A stretch of DNA of 64,000 nt from Dendrobium chrysotoxum (taxonomy: Eukaryota > Streptophyta > Magnoliopsida > Asparagales > Orchidaceae). The number at the start of each line of letters is the position of its first letter. The stretch's first letter is position 1. Under the pieces are notes generated by a model. That model saw nothing but the letters and a program-made list of their open reading frames with translations, had not been told where the DNA came from and did no database searches. Below, piece by piece: positions 21,465-31,875 of this stretch. The DNA is taken from positions 65,584,573 through 65,648,572 of the forward strand of contig CM034305.1 in the NCBI GenBank assembly GCA_019925795.1, written 5' to 3'. Position numbers and translations under genes: made by a program.

Positions 21465-24438
21465 CTACTGCATCAAGATTCTCTCAAGTTTATCTCTTGA
21501 ATCAGTTATATGTTCATCAATACCATTTTGGGAACAACTTCGGTTTTCAATCTGAATTTCAATGACGGGCTGAGACTTGCAAGTTCTAAAATTATGGCCA
21601 TCTTGTTTACACTTACTGCAGCGATAGGTTGCAGGCGGTAAGCCTTTATTTATACGCACAGAAGCTGGTCTTCCTCGTTTCCTTGCCATTGCTGGTGGTG
21701 TAATGGGCGTTCCTTCTACAGAAAGACAAGCAGTCTCCTCTCCAACAGCATTCAGCTTCACCGTATATGTCTGTCTATAGACATTGGAGGTGAAGTACTC
21801 CGCACACAGATTGTAATATGAAATCTGCAGGCTCATGCAAACAGCTACGATGTGCGAGCAGGGAATGCACGATATCATGAACCTGTTGCATGTACAAGTG
21901 TAACCCTCTGTGTTTACAGTATGCGGTCGATGATTTACTCTATATACCTTGAAGATTGTGGCTGAATATGGCTCCACCATATGTTGTACAGCCAGGTTCA
22001 CAATTTCATTCAACTGTGATTCAACACTAGAAGTCATCATACCCAGCATTCTGGATCCTTCTTCATGGCGTTTATTAAACATCTTGCTTAATCGGGACAA
22101 AGTCTTTCCAACAAGCACCTTAATAGGAAGCCCCCTTGCCCCTTTAAGAAGACTGTCACACGTTTCAACAATATTGGTAGTCATAATGCCTAAGCGTTTT
22201 CCTCCATCGTGTGCGAATGACCAGTTCTCTATACCAACTTTTTCCAACCATGCTCTTGCGCTTGGATTTCGGTCGCCCAATATCTTCATGGTCTCATCAT
22301 ATTCACAAGCCTCAGTTTTCTTAGCAGCCTCCCAGAAGAGATTCACCAGGGTCTCATCTTTGAATTCCTTTCTAAGGCTGCATGAGAGCTGCCTCATGCA
22401 ATATCTATGGCATGATAATCTGGATGGGTATACTGCCTTTACAGCTTCCACCAGCCCTCTTCCTCTGTCAGAAATGATGGTAATATCATCCCTATCTGTT
22501 ACAGAGCGTCTAATGCATCCCAAGAACCAAGTCCAAGTTTCCTCGGTTTCTGACTCGGCAACAGCAAATGCAAGAGGGAAGAGACTATCATTACCATCGA
22601 CGCCTGTTGCTACCAAAAGACTTCCAGAATATTTACCGTGTAGTTCTGCGCTGTCGATGGTGATCAATGGTCGTAGCTGTCGGAAGCCCTCTATACATGC
22701 ATTAAACGACCAGAACAAACGGTGAAACTCCCTAACCTCCCCTTTTTCATTCGTTAATAATTGTATCACGGTTCCTGGGTTGGCCTCCTGGATGACATTC
22801 AGATACTCTTGCAGCATGGCATATGAATCATCCCATGAGCCATGAATCTTCTTTAAAGCTTTATTCAATCCTAACCATGCCTTTGAATAACTGATCTTTA
22901 TATTATACTCATTTTCCATCCACACTATGATCTCAGCAGGAGTTACTGTTGATTTGCGCTTCATTAATGGCATTATACACTTGGAGATAAATTTAGTATC
23001 ACACTGCTTGTGATCACCAATTGATGTGGAAATACTGCAAGTATGATCACCACCATAATACTTGATTTTAAATCTTTGAAGACGCTTGGCCAGTCTTGAT
23101 CTAACTTGCCATGGACAACCCTTCTGAGTGCATCTGACATTGAATATCTTTTTGGTAGATCTAAGTACTTCGTATTCAACATGTCTTCTAATAGAGTACT
23201 CCTGTAGTGATTGCTTCAAAGCCTCCTTATCTTTGAACATTTTACCCTCATGTAGTAAACTATCGCCGGATGCAGGATCATCCTCAAAGCCTCGACATGT
23301 GTATCTGATGACTGAATCACTAACCAAATCATCTTCATCTTCATCTTCATCTTCAGCATCTTCTTCATCAGAGATCTTCCAATCTGATCCATTGTCTTTT
23401 GAATCTACTTCCATATTCTCAACTCTAGAGATATCAATAACATGTCTATCATGATAAGCACCATCTAAACCACGTGACTATCAAAAAATTCACAAAACAA
23501 TAATGCAAAAAGAAGGAATGTTTTGCATTTAAGGATAAAATACGAGTAACAACAACCATACTAGAATACATAGCTAGCATAATGGAAATCAACATTGGCT
23601 TTAAATCATGATACAAAGCAATAAAAAATCTTACTCAATGGGATCAGTTGTATGATTTCCATCCTTTGCAATCGCTTCAGCAAATGGAAATTTTAAACCA
23701 CAAATAGGGCCCGTTGCTCCCAACTTGGTCAAGCATCTAGTTTTGCTGCGTGTAGTCCTTCCAGGGTTATCACTGGTAGGTATCCTGACAATAATTTAAC
23801 CGTTATAAAATAAAACAAAAGAAGTAAAAAAACAGGAAACATATTTTGAGAATGAACACTTGAAATTTATTGTGAAAGTAATAAAAATGCACCATCACCT
23901 TGTCAATTTGACACAAGTGAAAAATCCTCACAAGTAATTATCAAAGTAGAAAGGCCTAATACCTGGGTTGAGAAGCATTATCGAGTAAGTGGTTTGAGTT
24001 GCTGGTCACAGTGTCCTTATTTGTACCATGCATTGAAGAACTAAGAGAATCACCACCTTCAGCTCTCATTTCCATTGGTTCTCTTACAATTCTTTCTTCA
24101 AATTCAGCACTTTCATTAATTCTGAAGCACTCCAGAAATAATTCCAAACTATAAACCCGGGGATACAATCCAAACATCATTTTAGTTGTCATTTCATCCT
24201 TTACCTCTAAAGCCACATAATCTGATCCACTTGTAGGAAACCTACACTTCATGATCAACTTGAATTTTTTAGGGTCAGTAGCAGTTAATTCATTCATCTT
24301 CTTCAACAAATCAGGGTATAAAGTTGACTTGTTTATCAGAATGCCCTCCATAGAACCTCCATTATACTCGGGCTTACGACCATGCATCACGATTCTTCCG
24401 CCATGATAGCACATAACTGGAACAACTTCTTCAGCCAT
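21465..24438 (-). CDS. Mutator-like (MULE/MURA) transposase gene, possibly domesticated
   Basis: Exons 24438-23963, 23784-23635 and 23445-21465 join in frame to encode 868 aa with no internal stop. An N-terminal PB1-like region (about 8-100) is followed by an acidic run (about 238-248), the MuDR DNA-binding domain (about 276-330), the MULE DDE transposase core (about 465-570: TIDSAELHGKY, AESETEETWTWFL, ISDRGRGLVEAV, then CHRYCM), a SWIM zinc finger (CxCx9CxH, C726, C728, C738, H740), an AT-hook-like RKRGRP (about 797-802) and a CCHC knuckle (CSKCKQDGHNFRTC, 818-831). Candidate catalytic acids are D473 and D535. I saw no MULE terminal repeats around it, and it has introns and a host-like 5' region, features of domesticated MUSTANG-type genes; mobile MURA genes share the domain order. 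The last exon could use either of two acceptors, at 23477 or 23445; only 23445 keeps the frame. Confidence 0.88.
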
Positions 24439-24450
24439 AATGTTACTTCC

Positions 24451-25802
24451 TGTCCTGTCATGCCATTAAATTACTCCATACTAGCTTAATAGAAGTTTAA
24501 GTGGTCCAGGTAAAATATACTAATATCAAATACATGACATAACAAATACTTCTACAGAAACATAACAACTAACAATGGAAAATGAAAGCCACCTAGACTG
24601 GTTTGAAAATAATAGTTGAGGTGCAGAGAATTTGGAGAAAAAGATCCTCATCAAAAGCAAAGCATTTTAGCGCTATTTGGTTTGTTGAAATTTGTTATGC
24701 AATATTATGCTACTAATATATATTAAAAAAGCATTTAACAAGTATTTCATTTCCATTTTGCTAGCATCTAGATGAGCAGCATGTAAATGGCAGGTTTCTT
24801 TAGAGCTTCTGATACAAAAATAACCTCAATAGCGCGAACATCTTTTACAGACTGTCTGATATCCTATTTTAAGCAGAATTTAGGCAAGATTTAGCTTAAA
24901 TCCCGCCGGATAGAATTTTGGGGATTTAAATCCTAGGATTATGATAATTCTTATCTCAATGCCATTATTGGTTAAACCCCAACATGGACTAAAGGAATTC
25001 ACCCTCTACCAAATCCTAAAAACTAAAAAAAAAAAAAGCCAAACAATATATCTTGATTTAAAAGATTTAACAATTGTCATGCCAAACAATTTTCAGGCTT
25101 TAATCCTCTCAAGATTGACTAAATGTAGATTTAAGGGATTTCCAAAATCCTATTTGAGTTGGATCCTACTTGCAGCCAAACAATCCCTAAATATAATAGC
25201 ATTGAACCAAACAACCAAAGTTAGCCAGATAATACAAATGCCTAAACAGCACAAACATCTGAATAACCCTAACATCTATATAATACTGAACCAAACATCC
25301 CCTGATTTTAATATATTTTTTAATATTCATTTTCCATAAAAATCAAGCGAAAGAATTGCTGCTTCAAGAACCAATCTGTTGCATATCTTCATATATAGGC
25401 TGACAATGTAAGCACAAAAAAAAAGAGTAAATAGTGCCAGTGATGCTACTTCAAACTCATTGTCAAATAATTTACAAGGAGAAAAAAAAGCTTTTGGCTT
25501 CTGAATCATGAAAGAAAAGGTTGCAACAGCAGCGCGGTAATATGGCTCATTCACCCAAAAACTATTCTACTCTCCTATAGATTCGTTAGATAGGCGGCGC
25601 AAAAAGGGCGAAAAGCTGTGTTTTTTTAACCATCACCTTAATTCAAAAACCTCTAAAACCCTAACTTCATTGCCATATCTTCAAACAAATCGCGGAGGTG
25701 CGAAGCTAAATTCAAGAAACCGCCGCATTGGCGAAAGCAAATCCAGAATCCGGCAAAGTGAGAGAAATTCCGCAAGCATTGAACTCAAGTTACATCTTTT
25801 AC
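24451..25802. other. Probable 5' UTR intron of transposase gene
   Basis: No coding sequence recognised. Positions 24,880-25,300 contain TTTAAATCC/GGATTT-rich sequence ending in CAAACAATCCCTAAATATAA, which looks like an unclassified MITE-type repeat. Confidence 0.35.
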
Positions 25803-25960
25803 CTGGAAAAAAGATCGGAAATTGTTGATGCGGGTGAAGAGGACGAACGTAATCAACAAGCGATTGGCCTTCAGAGGAAACAAAATGCGGGAAGTGAGAG
25901 AAATTAGGGTTTAAGCTGTTGCGGCCCCTTTTATCTCGGATCTGCAAGTAGATAGCAGGT
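25803..25960 (-). promoter_or_regulatory. Probable noncoding 5' exon and promoter edge of the transposase gene
   Basis: Minus-strand sequence richer in GC than its surroundings. It carries a telo-box AAACCCTAA (complement of 25904-25912) and a good donor, TTTTTTCCAG followed by GTAAAAG, at 25803/25802. An acceptor just before the ATG (ACAG, about 24450) would remove a 5' UTR intron of about 1.35 kb. Plant genes often have this layout; transcription is inferred, not shown. Confidence 0.45.
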
Positions 25961-26136
25961 TATGAAACTTTGATGTTGATGGATTTAAGCTGAGATTAGT
26001 ATTTTATTTTGATATTATGTGTTATATTAATCTTAATATAAATATTTAAGTTCATCAAAATTCGTGTCATTATATCATGGAGCAGGATTTGTTTTGGATA
26101 GATTTCTCGCTATTTTATTTTTCAGACAATAATATA

Positions 26137-26238
26137 GGCTTTGTGGACAACTTTTGGCCATTGCTTTTTTACTACTTTTAAAAAAAATTTACTAAAAAAT
26201 GTTTTAGAAAGCAGTAACGAAATTATCCCAAACAAAGC
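26137..26238. mobile_element. Tourist-like MITE, family 1 (diverged)
   Basis: Starts GGCTTTGTGGACAACTT and ends AATTATCCCAAACAAAGC, with the inner AAAGCAGTAA motif. The 3-bp duplication is not clear. Confidence 0.55.
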
Positions 26239-26244
26239 TTTAGA

Positions 26245-26562
26245 ATCTGTTTGGAATGATTGTAATTTTTTGTAAAGATGATTATAAAGCTGTTGTATAG
26301 AAAGTAACTTTTTAAAGCTTTTATAGAAAACAATTTTTTAGTATAAAAGTTTATTAAAAATAATTTTAAAAATAGTGACTAAATAAAAATCATGGTTGTG
26401 ATTTGAAAAAAAATTTGTTTAATGCTATTTCTTTCTTGCTATTTTTTTCATTATTTTTCAAAAAAATTTATGGTGAAAAGCTAATTTTTTTAACAAAATA
26501 GTAAAATTATTTTCTTCCCAATCAACTTTATAAAATGTTGTAGTCGTCCCAAATAGATCCAT
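26245..26562. mobile_element. Long-TIR MITE, family 3
   Basis: Inverted ends: ATCTGTTTGGAATGATTGTA at the left, and at the right TACAACATTTTATAAAGTTG when read on the opposite strand just inside GGATCTATTTGGGACGAC. About 320 bp, palindromic, no ORF. Related copies or halves lie near 28870-29080, 29085-29270, 30100-30320, 41280-41520, 41885-42247, 43305-43615 and 55688-55860. Confidence 0.6.
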
Positions 26563-27240
26563 AATTTGCTTATATAAAATATAATAGGCTTAAAAACTAT
26601 TAATATTTTAAATTTGTTGTGATATACATTTTTTATATATAATATTAATCTAAGACAATTTAATAATTTTAAATTCATTCATATAATTTATGTAAGGTTA
26701 TACTTATGTAACATTTTAAGGGGATTTATACAAACACTATATAATTATTATGTATTATATATTTATATTATGTACTATTTATTATTATTTATACATCTAA
26801 CATCTGAAATTTTTTCCTTTGCTATTAACACTCTATTTACTTCTATAATTACTCCGCTCAAAACTGAGAAACTCTTTGCTAAAAATCTTAAAACCCTCAA
26901 TGACAAAAAAGAGACGAGAAAGTTGCGATAGGATATTGCTGGGAAGTCCATCGACGGGATTTGTAGTATCACATGAAGAAGAAGACGTGAGAAAGTCGTG
27001 ATAGGATCTAGTTGGGGAAGGACATTGACAAGATTGATGACGCCCTATGACAATATATATCATTTACCTTAAATAATGCTCTACTCTTCATCGCTCTGCC
27101 TCTCTTTAGTAATGGGTGCCCTAAAAAGTCTTCTAGCACGGGAGATTCTACATTTTGTGATAAGAGGTGGGGTTTATTTAAGGGAATGACAAGTAGGGTC
27201 ATATGTGGGTAGGCAGTTAGGGAAGTTAGGGAACTTAGTT
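26563..27240. other. AT-rich intergenic DNA
   Basis: No gene recognised. Minus-strand open frames near 26,775-27,202 overlap each other in different frames and show no domain. Confidence 0.35.
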
Positions 27241-27299
27241 AGGATGAGTATTGTTGTTGTGGTGTATATCATAATGTCTTGTTTTGTATGGTACGAAAA

Positions 27300-27990
27300 T
27301 ATTCTGGAATTTTTACATTGTTCTAATTTGCTTCTTTAAGACTAACGTTAATATGATCAAACTGGTGAATCCTTTTTTCTTAATAGGAGGATGTATAATT
27401 TGTTCGATAAAAGTAGCTACAACAATTTCCAAGTTGCCTTTGTGGAAGAATTTGGATCAAATGAAACTAGTTGAGGACTGCATTTACTCCCTTAGTTTCT
27501 ACCTCTTGGCTCATTAATGGGAATATTATTATTTTTAAATATGTTCGGTTATCAGTTACCTTCATTTATGCCATCAATGATGCTCTCTGCAGGAAGAGAA
27601 TTTGGACATCTTTGATTGAATTATCGACCTTCAATAACATTGGCTGGTTGATAATTGGCGACTTTAGTTAAAGAAAAAATTGAGGCAAACTACCATACTT
27701 GAGATGACTTTCTTCAGAAATTATCTTTCTGAGATCAGGTTGCTGGGACTTTCGAGCTTAAATCTTTCATTTACTCAGTTCAATAATCAAACTGACGATC
27801 ACTTCCGTGCCAAGGTTGATCGTGCTCTTTGTAATACTCACTTGTTGGATTTTTATCCTTCTATTCAACAAAGTGTATCCTTTTCACCCCTCACTCATTG
27901 CCAATCTAGTTAAAAGAGCCCTTAAGAACTCTGTTTATAACTTTCTTCTCCTCATGAGGTTATTTACTCCCACAAAGATATTGTGAGGGA
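27300..27990 (+). mobile_element. L1-type LINE endonuclease fragment
   Basis: Three short plus-strand frames spell a broken L1-type apurinic endonuclease: VTFIYAINDALCRKRIWTSL and WLIIGDFS (27560-27670), then EMTFFRNYLSEIRL, SFTQFNNQ and KVDRALCNTHLLDFYP (27710-27880). These match the order VTFVYA-N, W-L-GDFN, FTW-N, KIDRAL-N--W in plant L1 elements. It has frame shifts and no reverse transcriptase downstream. Confidence 0.7.
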
Positions 27991-28690
27991 AGTGTGAATT
28001 TACACTTCTCTCGTCTCTTTAATAGCCAAAACTCCATTGTTATTGTCAAATCAATTAATATGCGAAATTAAGACCTAGAAAATAACTTATTTTGTTTATA
28101 TATCTAATATAAAAGTTTAATCTCCTAAAAAAATATTATAAAAATTTTTGTCTAGGGATATCCTGCCTTATTTAATATACAATTTTGATAGCCCTTTAGA
28201 TTTACATCAATATTAGTGCAGCACTAATCTCGATGCAAATCCAAAGGCTATCAAACTTATCATAATATCCCTACATGATTTTTGTTTTTTTAATCCCTCA
28301 TTATTTTCAACACCTTTGTTCTTCTCTCTAGCAAGTTAGGAGAAGTTATACAGGTACACACACTCAAGAAATTAGTATCAACTAATCCAAACCATTTATG
28401 GTAATTCAAACCATTTATGCTTACAAGCTACGTTATAATCTTAGCTCCATTCATAAATTACTCTGATTAGATAGATAATTAGGTTTGAGATTAGACAAGT
28501 GTCAAACAAATATCTCATGTGTAAACACGTGTGAGCTTTGGATGTTGACACGTGTGGTTTTGCTTTGAAAGTTGTGGTGATGATGGAGGTGACATGAAAG
28601 TGCAATTGCCCATGCTTAGATACCTAACAAGTAATTGGCCAAATGGAATTGGTTTTATCCTCATTTAGGACTTTAAAATTTACTTCTCAA

Positions 28691-28729
<39 letters not shown>
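28691..28729. repeat. (CT)n(CA)n compound microsatellite
   Basis: CT dinucleotides pass directly into CA dinucleotides. Confidence 0.9.
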
Positions 28730-29972
28730 TTTTATATTAAAGATTTTTTTTAAAAAAAATATGTTATGATTATTTTCTTTTTTGAAGGACTTTGTCATAT
28801 CACCCTAATTATAAAAAAATTATAAAACCCTAATTATAAAAAAAATTATAAAATATATTTAATGAGCGATTAAGAGATAATTTGGTATAACTTCCTTACT
28901 GTTTTATTTTTCAAATTCTAACCTCAATTTTATCTGACTGTTGCTTTCTCGTTGTTTTTCAGAAGTTTCTGTGTCAATAAAATGTTTTTCACATCAGCTT
29001 TTAAAAACTTTACTTTTCTCATAATAACTTTACTGCTACCATTACAAAAAGCTATAGCCATCCCAAATAGACCCTAAGAGTCTATTTGTGATGACTGCAG
29101 TATTTTATAAAGATAATGGTAAAGTTACTGTGGAGAAAATAACTTTGCTACTTTGGTTACAAAAATAACTTTTCACTATAAAATTTTTAAGAAACAATGA
29201 GAAAACAATAAGAAAGCAACAGCCAAACAAAATTATTATTACTATCTAAAAGAACAAATCAGTCAGAAAGATACCTCAAACAAACCCTAAATCATCCTAA
29301 AAATTAATAAAACGCATTCTTCTCGTAACCTTAAGTTTTGAAATTATCTATATATATAATAATAAAATAATAATAATTAAGATAAATGCTAAGAGAAAAA
29401 TAAAAAAATCAAATTAATTTTGATCCTCTTACAATATAGTGAATAACACATGAAATTTAAACAATTGTGATGGCGTGAGTCAATGTTAAATTTAATTGAG
29501 ACAAGCAAAATATAACAGTACTTAAATATATTTTACTTGCACTAAGATACACGTAAAGATCTGTCTTCTGTATACTAATTAGTTTTCGAGACTAAGTAAG
29601 GTAATATACTGTTAATGACATCATTAATTATCTGATTCAATTGATCTGTTGAATTCTTTGTTTCACATTTGTATCAGATTTGATCATACAGAAATCTTCA
29701 ATGAAATATTGTAATTAACAACACATTATCTGTTAATTAATCAAATAGTTACAAAAGATTACTTAATTAATCAGTTAATTATTGATTATTTTAATGTTTA
29801 ACAGCTAATGAAACAATTGAAATCAAATTGGATTAACTAACTAATTATATGAGTTGATTCCTACAAGTAATTGCTGCAATTCAGGTCCTTAAATACTTGA
29901 AGCCAACAAATAGTTTGGCTATCAGTTCATTTTCATAAGTAATCTGAAACTAAGGTTATATATATATACTAT

Positions 29973-30087
29973 GGCTTCGTTTGGGACGGCTTTCTTACCG
30001 CTTTTTAAAGCAGCTTTTTAATACAAGTTAAATTTTTACTGGAAGGCTTATTTAAAAAGCAGTAAGAAAACCGTCCCAAACGAAGTC
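29973..30087. mobile_element. Tourist-like MITE, family 1
   Basis: Starts GGCTTCGTTTGGGACGGC and ends CCGTCCCAAACGAAGTC, with TAT on both sides (perfect 3-bp duplication). One of the least diverged copies in the window. Confidence 0.82.
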
Positions 30088-31197
30088 TATAACTATACTT
30101 TTATTTGACTGTTGCTTTCTCGTTGTTATTCAGAAATTTTTATAGCGGAAAGTTATTTTTTACAACCAGATCTACTAATACGTACGTGGTTGCTATACGA
30201 AAATTACTGTCAGACTTTTCAAAAAGGATATAATATCCAAAACGGCTTTTAAAAAAGTTAATTTTCTAACAATAGCTTCATAATCAATTTTATAAAATCC
30301 TGTAATCATGACAAACAGGCCCTTAATCTTAAACTCAAGGAACAAATATCTTAAAAGCATAATGCTTGAACCACAAAGATGATAAGAGGAGAGTTTAATT
30401 ATATAAAAAAAATCATTGATTATTCATTTAAATGTAAATGTAAATATTTACAAAATTACCCAAAAATTCTAGTAGTTATGAAGAGAATATTTTTTAGCAT
30501 ACATTAAAATAGCCAAAATTTTTAATAAAATATTTTATTTAATATTCATCCATATATAAATAAATATATAATGAAAAATAAAAAAAATTAAATGCACTGA
30601 ACATAGACCCCTCTAATAAAAGCATAAAAAAATTTCTATACATGTTCTTTCACATGCATGAATTTATATCGATCCTATCTAATTTTAATTAGTAAAACTA
30701 AATAATAAATTTCATAAATAATTATCTCCATTATTTTATCCCTTTTTTCTGTTATTTAAAAGAAAATTATCAAAATATAAAATATTTTGTAATATTTTTT
30801 ATTATTTTCTTGCAGAAAATAAATACTATTTTTATGCAAGAAAGAAAAAACAACAATAATTCAATAAAAATGTATATATTTTTAAATTTATTAATTAAAT
30901 AAAAATGTAATTAATCAATATCTTATGGTTCTGTTTGTTATTTTTAGTAAAACTTGTAAAAATTAAGGAAGTAACAGTACTTTTTGAGTAAATTTTTATA
31001 GACAAATTTTAATAAGAATTCTCTATACAAATTTTGTCAACCTAAATAGTTACATGCACTGTGTTCAGCTAAGTACAGAAAGCCATCTTTAGCTTATCCT
31101 ATGATGTGATATTTGATCAATTTGGAAAGAATTCAAACAACGTAATTGAACCTCTACACAGTAAATATATTACTGAAAAACACATAAAGCAACCGAT

Positions 31198-31530
31198 AGG
31201 GCGTAAGTGAGTCAAGCTGACACGTCTAGTTCGGGCTCGACTAAATAAATGACTCGTGAGCTGAGCTCGATGAGCTAACGGGTCAATTTTAAGCCAGCCC
31301 TGACTCGACTCATTAACTCATGAGATGGCTCGTTTAAGTGATTATTCATTATTTTTCTCTAGTTTTTTAAACTTTTTATTATAACAATTACTGGAATCAT
31401 AATCATTTGCTTTCTTTCATATAGAATAAACGAGTCGGCTCGTGAGCAGGCTCAAACTTGATTAATTAATCAAGCTCAAGCTCGAATCAGAGTTGACTTG
31501 AGCTCCGCTTGAATCGTTGGCACCATAGGA
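31198..31530. repeat. CGAGCTC-rich dispersed repeat
   Basis: Dense in CTCGAG/GAGCTC/GACTCG motifs in both orientations (for example GAGCTGAGCTCGATGAGC), resembling the blocks at 270-560 and 51677-52500. Superfamily not established. Confidence 0.45.
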
Positions 31531-31628
31531 AGAAAAATAAATAAGACACGTGGCAAACACTGATGTGATGGAAGATTAAAGAAAGGGTGATGATCAGAGA
31601 CCCTCACGTTTCAATCTCTGCTGAAACT

Positions 31629-31631
<3 letters not shown>

Positions 31632-31670
<39 letters not shown>
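31632..31670. repeat. (CT)n microsatellite
   Basis: Pure CT tract about 205 bp upstream of the polygalacturonase start codon. Confidence 0.9.
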
Positions 31671-31671
<1 letters not shown>

Positions 31672-31726
31672 AATATGTCTTCTCAGATTATGATAAAAAG
31701 CAATGTCATTGCCATACCTCAACTTA

Positions 31727-31815
31727 CTATATATATATGTGCGCATCAAGGCATGGTTAATTAATCATCTGATCTCTCTTATATCTGTAGCTATTCAGAA
31801 TATCTGCATTTATTT

Positions 31816-31853
<38 letters not shown>

Positions 31854-31862
31854 TCTCTCTCA
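31727..31862 (+). promoter_or_regulatory. Candidate core promoter and CT-rich leader of polygalacturonase
   Basis: A TATATATATA stretch at about 31729-31738 lies about 140 bp before the ATG. A (CT)n tract at 31815-31861 ends 14 bp before the ATG and probably lies in the 5' UTR. Pyrimidine-rich leaders are common in plant promoters; the start site is inferred. Confidence 0.45.
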
Positions 31863-31875
31863 ATATAGCTAAAAA

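Larger units (their letters stand above)
27991..31610. other. AT-rich intergenic DNA with MITEs
   Basis: No gene recognised. It holds two adjacent family 3 MITE-like copies (about 28870-29080 and 29085-29270), a family 1 MITE (29973-30087), part of a family 3 copy (about 30100-30320) and a CGAGCTC-rich repeat (about 31198-31530). Confidence 0.5.

Noticed and set aside
21949..22725. 258-aa plus-strand open frame inside the transposase gene.
   Set aside because: Antisense shadow of the long minus-strand transposase exon; no domain recognised.
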